From: Flammeovirgaceae bacterium
GTDB taxonomy: Bacteria > Bacteroidota > Bacteroidia > Cytophagales > Cyclobacteriaceae
Reading direction: 5' to 3'
Assembly: GCA_003229495.1 (NCBI GenBank)
Contig: QIEB01000377.1
Span: forward strand, 1-5,652
Length of the DNA: 5,652 nucleotides
The position numbers were made by a program, and so were the translations under genes. The notes beneath the pieces are model-generated. The model worked only from the letters and a program-made list of their open reading frames with translations, did not search any database and was not told where the DNA came from. How positions within the stretch are numbered: position 1 is the stretch's first letter; the number at the start of each line of letters is the position of its first letter. Of this stretch, positions 1-5,652 are shown one piece after another.

Positions 1-64
1 ACGTGCATTTTTATTGCTTGCCGAAAATAGCCCTGAATAAGCATTGGCTTTGGCAGGAAGATGA
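1..64. other. Left-edge sequence downstream of the esterase gene; no assignable gene
   Basis: This 64-bp stretch lies 3' of the minus-strand esterase gene. I see no GC-rich hairpin followed by a T-run in either direction, so no terminator is called. One plus-strand frame is open from the window edge to a TAA at 38-40 and would read RAFLLLAENSPE at its end. This could be the C-terminus of a convergent gene entering from the left, but twelve codons are too few to support a call. On the minus strand an ATG (complement of 6-8) close to the edge could equally start a following gene. Neither option can be decided from this window. Confidence 0.3.
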
Positions 65-970
65 TCATTGCCAGCTATTAAGCCAGTGAGCCAGTAGTTC
101 AGGCCAGAATCTTAAGTGGCCGTCATCCAAGGCTAAAGAGTATCCATGCCCTCCATGGGGATAAAGATGCATTTCACACCCCTCCACCTGGTTCTTAAGC
201 AGTGCCTGGTAAAAACGGATGCTGTTCTCAACGGGAACAGCATGGTCATCCGATGAGTGTACCAGAAAAGTGGGAGGGGTGTGTTTGGTAACTTGCAACT
301 CATTGGAATAATAATCTTGTATCTCTTGAGAAGGGGCCTCTCCCAGTAAATTTTTCCTGCTGCCCATATGGGTTATTTCATCAGCCATGGAAATAACCGG
401 GTAGACCAACACCATGAAATCAGGCCGGGCGCTAATTTCGGACAGCTCATTCTCAACATCCCCTTCAGGAGCATCAAAATGGGTCCCCAAAGTAGATGCC
501 AGGTGTCCTCCCGCAGAAAATCCCATCACACCAATCTGGCTGGGGTCGATATTCCATAAGGAAGCGTTTTTACGAACCAGGCGCATGGCTTGTTTAGCAT
601 CTTGAAGAGGCGCCAGCCGGGGAGTTTTCTGAAACTCCGGGGAAGGAAGCCGGTACTTTAAAACGATACCAGCGATTCCTTTGGAGTTCAACCACTTGGC
701 TATATCTGTTCCTTCCCAGTCATAAGCAAGTATACCGTAGCCTCCTCCGGGACAAATTACCACCGCCTGGCCAGTGGCGTGCTTTTTGGCTGATAAATAA
801 ACCGTGATGTCCGGTGTTTGCACTTTAGAGATCCGCAAGATGTCTTGTTGCTCCCGGACTTCTTGTTCCGTGTTTTTCAACTGGTTGGGTACACCCTCAG
901 GCCATAGAGGTAGTTGGATCTCCTGTGACCATACGGGTAATGTTATAATAAAAAGTATTAGAAACTTCAT
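65..970 (-). CDS. Secreted alpha/beta hydrolase, acetyl(xylan) esterase-like
   Basis: This 301-residue protein is predicted to be an exported serine esterase of the alpha/beta hydrolase fold, in the Aes/BD-FAE-like group that is often annotated as acetylxylan esterase or, loosely, as xylanase. Residues 1-15 form a short hydrophobic signal peptide (MKFLILFIITLPVWS) with probable cleavage before Gln16. The oxyanion-hole segment PGGGYG is at 74-79. The nucleophile elbow GFSAG is at 150-154 (Ser152). The likely acid is Asp242 in DDHAVP, and the likely catalytic His is His275 in GGHGYS. The complete triad, proper spacing and typical family length indicate a functional enzyme. The family removes acetyl or feruloyl groups from plant or algal polysaccharides, but the substrate here is inferred only from family membership. 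The ATG follows an AT-rich leader (AATAAAATT) without a Shine-Dalgarno, as is usual in Bacteroidota. The gene is divergent from the adjacent OmpA-type gene. No polysaccharide-utilisation genes (susCD) are visible in the window. Confidence 0.9.
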   Translation of the reverse strand: MKFLILFIITLPVWSQEIQLPLWPEGVPNQLKNTEQEVREQQDILRISKVQTPDITVYLSAKKHATGQAVVICPGGGYGILAYDWEGTDIAKWLNSKGIAGIVLKYRLPSPEFQKTPRLAPLQDAKQAMRLVRKNASLWNIDPSQIGVMGFSAGGHLASTLGTHFDAPEGDVENELSEISARPDFMVLVYPVISMADEITHMGSRKNLLGEAPSQEIQDYYSNELQVTKHTPPTFLVHSSDDHAVPVENSIRFYQALLKNQVEGCEMHLYPHGGHGYSLALDDGHLRFWPELLAHWLNSWQ

Positions 971-1145
971 AATTTTATTAATGAGGTTATAATTGCCAGG
1001 AATTTTGGTTGAAAATAATGTACAAAAATTTAATGAAACGTTGCCAGCAGAAGCTTAGAGAATTATGAAAACCTACATCTGTTGGCCTTATGGGAATTAG
1101 TGGAAAATATTACCAGATTATTTCTGTTATTTAGTAGAATAATCT
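971..1145. promoter_or_regulatory. Divergent intergenic region between esterase and OmpA-type gene
   Basis: Promoters for both flanking genes should lie in this AT-rich 175-bp spacer because the genes point away from each other. On the plus strand, TATTTCTG at 1119-1126 differs by one base from the Bacteroidota -7 consensus TAnnTTTG, but no clear TTTG -33 element sits 17-21 bp before it, so the match is weak. On the minus strand I found only imperfect matches. A perfect palindrome TGTACA is at 1019-1024, about 50 bp upstream of the esterase start. It recurs in other intergenic regions of the window. No Shine-Dalgarno precedes either start. Confidence 0.4.
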
Positions 1146-3213
1146 ATGTATAAAGTTATAACCGTATTACTGCTTCTGTGCTGTTGCCAGCAGCTTATAG
1201 CACAAGGAGTAATTTACCAGGAATCCTTTGAAGGGACTGGTGAGCCCTTGTTTAGAGAAGTAAACAATCAGTATAATCAGGGGGAAATAAAAGGCGGTAA
1301 ATATAATTGGAAATACACCGGTCAAAATCCTCATGCCATTACTTACTATTGCAACCAACTAAATATTAGTGAAAATTTCACAGTGGAGTTGCGGGTTAGA
1401 GCCCAAAAGTCAGGAAGTGAGTATGGGTTGATTTGGGGTGGGAGTAGGCCTCAGAATGCCCACTATTTCTTATTGAAAGGACGAAAATACTCTATTTGTG
1501 AAGTTGTAGAAGGTCAGGTCAACTGCGTTGTCAATCAAAAACCAGGAAAAATAAAACTGGACTACAATGTATTGAAAATAGAGAAAGAAGGGTCTCAAAT
1601 TCATTATTTAGTTAATGACCAGCATCTTTATTCGGGAATTTTTAATGGTGTAATGGGCAAAGCATTCGGGGTCGCACTATGGAGCACCGGAACTGTACAA
1701 GTGGATAATTTTACCATACGAGGAACTAAACTATCTATCAACCTGGAAAGCGAGTTGAGCTATGTGCACCCTCCTGAGCATTTAGGAGCCTCAATAAATA
1801 CCGCATATGAAGAAATGACCCCGGTCATAACCCCAAACGGAAAAGAGATCTATTTTTCCAGGAGGTCTGACCCTTCCAATATTGGTGGGACGGGTGACCT
1901 ACAGGATGTTTATTACTCCAAGTTTGGTCCTGATGGATGGTCTAAATCAGTGAATTTAAAGCGGCCTATCAACAACGAGGGCCCGAATGCAGTTTTTTCC
2001 GTAAGTCCGGATGGAAATACCCTGCTATTGATGAATACCTATACACCAGATGGCCAACAGAAAGGTATGGGACTATCGATAAGCAGGAAAACCAGTAAGG
2101 GATGGGCCAATCCGGAAGATGTAAAAATGAGGAGTTTCTACAATAAGAGTTTTTACAACGAGTACTTCCTTTCTAATGATGGCAAGGTAATACTGTTGGC
2201 GGTAAATAGGGACGACACCTATGGAAGTCGTGATTTGTATGTAAGCTTCGCAGAAGGCAACGATATTTGGTCCGCACCGAAAAATTTGGGAAACCAAATT
2301 AACACCGGGGGCACCGAACTTTCACCTTTTCTGGCGGCTGACGGAAAAACTCTATATTTTAGTTCCAACGGGCATCCCGGTTATGGTCGCAATGATATAT
2401 TTATGTCCCGTCGATTGGATGACAGCTGGACCAATTGGTCCATACCAACAAATTTGGGGGAACCGATAAACTCTTCCTTATTACAGTATACCTGCGGCAG
2501 GAGACCATGCATATTTCGTAAGCAATGAAGCAGGATTAGGAAAGAATGATATATTCAAAATCGTACTACCGACACCGGTTAAACCTGAGCCGGTAGTATT
2601 GGTATTCGGAAAGGTATTGAACAGTAAGACCAATGCGCCATTGTCCACGGGAATCACTTACCATGATTTTGACGACAATATCGAAATAGGAATAGCAAGA
2701 TCCAATCACCAAAGCGGTTACTACGAAATCGTATTACCTGTTAGCCGGATCTATAGTTTTTTTGCAGAGAAGCGGGGATTTTATTCTGTTCAGGACCGTC
2801 TGGACCTTACGGGGATTGAAGAATATGGGGAAGTAGAAAGGGACTTATACCTTACTCCCATTGAAAGAGGGCAGACCGTCAAAATGAATAATGTGCTTTT
2901 TTACAGGAGCAAGGCACAATTAACGGCTACCAGTTACCCTGAATTGGATAAATTGGTACAAATGATGAGTGAGAACCCTACCATAGCCATCCAACTGGAA
3001 GGACATACAGACAATGTTGGTGATCGTTTCAAGAATATCCGTTTATCCCAGGACCGGGTTGGCGTTGTAAGAAATTATTTGATCAATAAAGGAATATCCC
3101 AGGAAAGGATTACCGGTACAGGATATGGTGGAAGTAAGCCTATCGCAGATAACAGTACCGAAGTAACCCGTCGTCTAAATCGCCGGGTAGAGTTTAGAAT
3201 TACCGGTTATTGA
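1146..3213 (+). pseudogene. Frameshifted OmpA-family protein: LamG-like, PD40 propeller, CRD, OmpA-C
   Basis: One gene is read here in two frames. The first frame runs from ATG 1146 (preceded in frame by a TAA at 1140) to a TGA at 2526-2528. The second is open from 2470 and ends at 3213. The 5' part gives a signal peptide (1-19, cleavage probably LIA|Q20), a LamG/concanavalin-like beta-sandwich (about 22-193), and PD40 propeller motifs at about 226-239, 282-297, 339-354 and 393-428 (for example SPFLAADGKTLYFSS). After the break the second frame continues the propeller (YYSIPAAGDHAYFVS from 2479), then a proline-rich linker (PTPVKPEP), a carboxypeptidase-regulatory-like domain (about 2599-2850), and an OmpA-C peptidoglycan-binding domain (about 2870-3213). 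The OmpA-C domain keeps its diaminopimelate-contacting pair: Asp in GHTDN (codon 3010) and Arg in LSQDR (codon 3055). The 3' piece has no start codon with a leader and no signal peptide, so it is not an independent gene. Intact, the product would be about 690 residues, a periplasmic scaffold attached to peptidoglycan. No other stop interrupts either part, so the break is either recent or a sequence error. It is paralogous to the gene at 4032-5585. Confidence 0.85.
2470..2528 (+). other. Frameshift interval in the OmpA-type gene, probably an 11-nt deletion at 2478
   Basis: The upstream frame reads EPINSS and then turns into non-homologous residues ending at TGA 2526. The downstream frame has an in-frame TAA at 2467, so the change must fall between 2470 and 2525. 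In the intact paralogue the corresponding segment is APVNTSGFDAYYSV. Here NSS (codons 2469-2477) is followed by one T (2478) and then YYSI from 2479. Four residues equivalent to GFDA (12 nt) are thus represented by one nucleotide, which fits an 11-nt deletion exactly and explains the net +1 shift. No slippery heptamer, adjacent stop or prfB-like signal is present to suggest programmed frameshifting. Confidence 0.75.
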
Positions 3214-3471
3214 TCAGGGGCGGCTTCTAGTTGAGACTGCAGATTCCTTTGTTTTCAAGTGACTGGAAAGCAATCCTGGAGGGTAGGTGGTTTGGAGACA
3301 TTGAGCCTGTACAACTGGCATATTTTTTTAGAGAGGACAGTTTTATCCAGTTTAGTTTCTCAAAGTTTTTCTAGATTTTGCTTAAAACACCTGATTTGTT
3401 TCTTGTAGATCAAAGCGTGGTAGCGTTTCAATAAAAATTCGATATATTGTTTTACCTAACTCATTGGAAAG
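3214..3471. other. Intergenic spacer, 258 bp, no gene seen
   Basis: This spacer separates the broken OmpA-type gene from the DUF4199-like gene. I found no open frame with a plausible start, no tRNA-like fold and no strong GC-rich hairpin with a T-run. The second half is AT-rich and probably contains the promoter of the downstream gene, but no good TTTG...TAnnTTTG pair is visible. A TGTACA palindrome (within CTGTACAA) lies at 3308-3313, about 160 bp upstream of the next start codon. Confidence 0.5.
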
Positions 3472-3915
3472 ATGTTTACCGTTGAGAAGACCGCCGAAAA
3501 GTATGGGTTGTTTACCGCTATTGGCTTAATAGCTCTGTTTTTCATTATGAAACTACTGGGGATCGTACATGTAATCGAGTTACGTGCCTTAAATATCTTT
3601 ATACTTGCTACCGGTGTGGTCACAGCTTTAAAGTATTTCAGCAAAACCAAACCCCAGTCATTCACCTATTTGAAGGGTCTTGGTCTGGGTGTTTTGACCG
3701 GGATTATAGCGTCAATATTGTTTGGTCTTTTTGTATTCATATACACTAATCTCCTGGACCCGGCATTTATGCAAGAGATGGTAAAAAATGAGCCATTCGG
3801 ACAGTATCTGAATCCTTATATTGCCGGGGTAGCAGTAGCGATGGAAGGTATTGGATCCACATTAATCCTTGCGTTTATTGTGATGAATTATATGGATACC
3901 AAAGATACCATGTAG
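3472..3915 (+). CDS. DUF4199-like four-helix inner-membrane protein
   Basis: This 147-residue integral membrane protein has four predicted transmembrane helices, at about 11-33, 36-55, 68-91 and 114-140. The layout resembles the Bacteroidota family DUF4199: an early KYGL helix, a short polar loop (KYFSKTKPQSFTY), a glycine-rich third helix (GLGLGVLTGIIAS), then a conserved-type segment YTNLLDPAFMQEMV leading to the last helix. The family has no established function, and I assign none. The assignment rests on pattern recognition of topology and the DPxFxxxM segment. The ATG is the first in this frame after an in-frame TAA at 3457. The purine run GGAAAG abuts it and is too close to act as a standard ribosome-binding site. 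The gene sits between two paralogous OmpA-C genes with long spacers on both sides (258 and 116 bp), so it is probably transcribed separately rather than in an operon with them. Confidence 0.7.
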   Translation: MFTVEKTAEKYGLFTAIGLIALFFIMKLLGIVHVIELRALNIFILATGVVTALKYFSKTKPQSFTYLKGLGLGVLTGIIASILFGLFVFIYTNLLDPAFMQEMVKNEPFGQYLNPYIAGVAVAMEGIGSTLILAFIVMNYMDTKDTM

Positions 3916-3950
3916 TAAAGAATACCATTGCAAATAAAAATGATGCAATC

Positions 3951-3970
3951 TCTGTACAATTCTGTACATA
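3951..3970 (+). repeat. Tandem direct repeat TCTGTACA with 10-bp period, possible operator
   Basis: TCTGTACA occurs at 3951-3958 and again at 3961-3968, so the two copies lie on the same face of the DNA, one helical turn apart. Each contains the perfect palindrome TGTACA. The pair ends a few bases before the possible -33 element of the downstream OmpA-type gene, a usual position for an activator site. The regulator is unknown. A short repeat like this can also arise by chance, so the functional reading is inference. Confidence 0.4.
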
Positions 3971-3974
3971 GTAA

Positions 3975-4005
3975 TTTTTGGAAATAGATTAAACAGCTTG
4001 ATTTG
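3975..4005 (+). promoter_or_regulatory. Possible Bacteroidota-type promoter for the OmpA-C gene
   Basis: TTTTTG at 3975-3980 could serve as the -33 element. TTGATTTG at 3998-4005 matches the -7 consensus TAnnTTTG in all fixed positions except the second. The spacer of 17 bp is slightly shorter than the 19-21 usual for Bacteroides. Transcription would start near 4012 and leave a leader of about 20 nt before the ATG at 4032. It would exclude the alternative in-frame starts at 4008 (TTG) and 4011 (ATG). This is a motif match only. Confidence 0.35.
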
Positions 4006-4031
4006 AGTTGATGTTATATTTTAGCATCAAC

Positions 4032-5585
4032 ATGAAATTTTACCTACTTATTGTCATGGTAATCTGCGGGTTTCAAAGCGAGGCTCAGCGGCAGTTGGCA
4101 TCCTTAACCACCGATCCTCCCAGATCGAAGAAGCGCTTCGAATATCAACTGAAGCGCATGGATAAACGGGTCAATTCTCCATTTCATGAAGGTGCCCCAT
4201 TAATATCCAGCGACGGATCCATACTTTACTTTTTCGTAGCAGACCATCCCAATAACAAATTTGGAACAAAGGGAAGTCAGGATATTTGGTACACCGAACG
4301 TACCTCCAGTGGGAAATGGTGTGATGCTGTCCATATGCCATCTCCTTTGAATCAGAATCGATATAACCAGGTAATGAGCATTACCAATGACGGGAATACC
4401 CTGCTTATACGGGGAAAGGAAAAGGATTCGAAAGGGTTTTCTATCACCTACCGGAATTTCAATGGCTGGAACAATCCGACGCCAATAAGAATTAAAGATT
4501 ACGATAAGATGTGCAAAGGGGTGTATTCAGGGGGTATATTGAATCAACATGGGGACGTTCTTTTGTTGTATTTTAATGAACTAAAAGAGGAAACGATAAG
4601 TGATTTATATGTAAGCTTTAAACAAAATGACGGAAGTTGGTCAAAGCCTGATTTTATTGAAGCTTTGAACACTTCACATGATGAATTCGGGCCCACCTTA
4701 GATCCCGATGGAAGCACTTTGTATTTTGCCAGTACCCGACCTGGAGGCCAGGGAAGTTCAGATATTTACCTAACCAAACGATTGGATGATACCTGGTTAA
4801 AATGGTCTGACCCAATAAACTTAGGCGCACCGGTTAATACTTCCGGATTCGACGCCTACTATTCAGTTGATGACAAAGGGAATGTTTTTACCACTCGTGC
4901 ATATATGTCCCCGGATGGGGGTAACCTGGATATTTTGTCTTTAATACCTGTGGAAAAGCCAAAGCCTAAATTGGTAATTTGGGGCTACGTTTATGATCGG
5001 GAAACTGAGGAGTCGGTATCAGCAGCAACAGTAAAGTATGAGATTCATCAGATAGTGGCTGATGAGGTGGCAACGGACGATATCGGTGGATTCTATGAAG
5101 TAATAATTACCGGAGATGGCACCTATCAAATACTAGCCACTGCCGAAGGTTATATGAATACTTCCGATGAGCTGGTAGTTCCTGTGGTGGAATCAGACAC
5201 TATCATCCAGAAAGATCTCTATGTAGACCGGATTGAAATCGGTACTACGGTACGTCTTAATAACATATTCTTTGATTTTGACAAGACTATTCTAAGGCCT
5301 GAAAGTATTACGGAATTAAACACATTGGTTGAATTTCTTAAGTCCAACCCATCAGTCAAGTCCCAAATCTCAGGACATACGGACAGCAAAGGTTCTGATC
5401 AATACAACATCAACCTGTCAGAGGGCAGGGCCGCCTCTGTAAGGGCCTATCTCCTGGAGAACTGGGTTGACCCAGGCCGAGTCATATCTAAGGGATACGG
5501 TGAAGGTGTGCCAGTGGCAACTAACGAAACCGATGAAGGAAGACAGCTTAACCGTCGGGTGGAGTTTACAATATTGGAAAAATAA
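4032..5585 (+). CDS. OmpA-family protein with PD40 propeller and carboxypeptidase-regulatory-like domain (PorE-like, no TPR)
   Basis: This is an intact 517-residue exported protein. I chose ATG 4032 because it directly begins a compact signal peptide (MKFYLLIVMVICGFQSEA|Q, cleavage after residue 18). The in-frame TTG 4008 and ATG 4011 would add eight or seven residues before it. PD40 beta-propeller motifs lie at about 54-70, 112-127, 166-181, 217-234 and 274-290, the fourth being the clearest (PTLDPDGSTLYFAS). A proline/lysine linker (VEKPKPK) leads to a carboxypeptidase-regulatory-like beta-sandwich (about 314-397). An OmpA-C domain (about 407-517) follows, with the classic opening IFFDFDKTIL and the predicted diaminopimelate-contacting Asp451 (GHTDS) and Arg466 (LSEGR). 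The order propeller-CRD-OmpA-C is that of the type IX secretion protein PorE, but the N-terminal TPR region of PorE is absent and no porP/sprF-like gene is visible, so a type IX role is only possible. It probably sits in the periplasm bound to peptidoglycan. It is paralogous to the broken gene at 1146-3213; compare RLDDTWLKWSDPINLG with RLDDSWTNWSIPTNLG. Confidence 0.88.
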   Translation: MKFYLLIVMVICGFQSEAQRQLASLTTDPPRSKKRFEYQLKRMDKRVNSPFHEGAPLISSDGSILYFFVADHPNNKFGTKGSQDIWYTERTSSGKWCDAVHMPSPLNQNRYNQVMSITNDGNTLLIRGKEKDSKGFSITYRNFNGWNNPTPIRIKDYDKMCKGVYSGGILNQHGDVLLLYFNELKEETISDLYVSFKQNDGSWSKPDFIEALNTSHDEFGPTLDPDGSTLYFASTRPGGQGSSDIYLTKRLDDTWLKWSDPINLGAPVNTSGFDAYYSVDDKGNVFTTRAYMSPDGGNLDILSLIPVEKPKPKLVIWGYVYDRETEESVSAATVKYEIHQIVADEVATDDIGGFYEVIITGDGTYQILATAEGYMNTSDELVVPVVESDTIIQKDLYVDRIEIGTTVRLNNIFFDFDKTILRPESITELNTLVEFLKSNPSVKSQISGHTDSKGSDQYNINLSEGRAASVRAYLLENWVDPGRVISKGYGEGVPVATNETDEGRQLNRRVEFTILEK

Positions 5586-5600
5586 TTGCGGGTGTGATCA

Positions 5601-5618
5601 AGGCTCGTTTACGGGCCT
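5601..5618 (+). other. Stem-loop just after the OmpA-C gene
   Basis: AGGCTCG pairs with CGGGCCT around the loop TTTA, giving a 7-bp stem with one G-T wobble, 15 nt after the stop codon. No T-run follows (TGGTAATTAGG), so it is not a complete intrinsic terminator by itself. It may protect the mRNA 3' end or assist the hairpin that follows. Confidence 0.45.
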
Positions 5619-5633
5619 GGTAATTAGGCAAAA

Positions 5634-5652
5634 GGCAATCTTTATGATTGCC
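5634..5652 (+). terminator. Probable intrinsic terminator hairpin, cut by the window edge
   Basis: GGCAATC and GATTGCC form a perfect 7-bp stem with a TTTAT loop. An AAAA run precedes it (5630-5633). If a matching T-run follows beyond the window, this would be a terminator for the OmpA-C gene and possibly a bidirectional one. The T-run itself cannot be seen, which limits confidence. Confidence 0.5.

Noticed and set aside
368..992. Plus-strand open frames of about 60 codons overlapping the esterase, and similar antisense frames at 1167-1358, 2073-2297 and 3456-3665
   Set aside because: They are antisense to well-supported genes, their translations look unlike real proteins, and none has a separate signal or domain.
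1040..1193. Direct repeat GTTGCCAGCAG at 1040-1050 and 1183-1193
   Set aside because: An 11-base repeat is expected a few times by chance in a window of this size, and one copy lies within the signal-peptide codons of the gene.
2470..2528. Programmed +1 frameshifting
   Set aside because: No slow codon plus stop at the shift point and no known slippery motif; four residues appear to be missing relative to the paralogue, which recoding would not explain.
2599..3213. A separate 204-residue OmpA gene starting at TTG 2599
   Set aside because: It has no signal peptide, its start is an alternative codon inside a domain, and the frame is open with homologous sequence back to 2479. It is the 3' part of the broken gene.
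3227..3300. Minus-strand 24-codon open frame in the 258-bp spacer
   Set aside because: Very short, no hydrophobic segment, no recognisable leader and no similarity to a known small protein.
4008..4031. Starts at TTG 4008 or ATG 4011 for the OmpA-C gene
   Set aside because: They add eight or seven residues before a complete signal peptide and would lie before the predicted transcription start; ATG 4032 fits better.

Overview
The window (5,652 bp, moderate GC with AT-rich intergenic stretches) looks like chromosomal DNA of a Bacteroidota, probably a free-living or marine lineage of the Cytophagales/Flavobacteriia kind. Four things point there: two large periplasmic proteins with PD40 beta-propeller, carboxypeptidase-regulatory-like and OmpA-C domains; a small DUF4199-like membrane protein; no convincing Shine-Dalgarno sequences; and three signal peptides whose likely cleavage leaves glutamine at +1. 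No RNA gene, CRISPR array, transposase or phage gene is visible.

Layout: positions 65-970 (minus strand) encode a secreted serine esterase of the alpha/beta hydrolase fold. A 175-bp divergent intergenic region separates it from a plus-strand gene at 1146-3213. That gene should encode a protein of about 690 residues (signal peptide, LamG/concanavalin-like domain, PD40 propeller, carboxypeptidase-regulatory-like domain, OmpA-C). It is broken by a frameshift near 2478, which comparison with its neighbour suggests is an 11-nt deletion. A 258-bp spacer precedes a four-helix DUF4199-like membrane protein (3472-3915). After another 116-bp spacer, which holds a tandem TCTGTACA repeat and a possible Bacteroidota-type promoter, comes an intact paralogue of the broken gene without the LamG-like domain (4032-5585, 517 residues). 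The window ends in two hairpins, the last probably an intrinsic terminator cut by the window edge.

The two OmpA-C proteins resemble the outer-membrane/periplasmic protein PorE of the type IX secretion system in domain order (propeller, CRD, OmpA-C) but lack its TPR domain, and no porP/sprF gene is visible. They are best read as peptidoglycan-anchored periplasmic scaffold proteins of unknown partner. The esterase is divergently placed and may or may not be functionally linked. The most notable points are the clean, apparently recent break in the first paralogue, its unusual LamG-like N-terminus, and the palindrome TGTACA occurring in each of the three larger intergenic regions.
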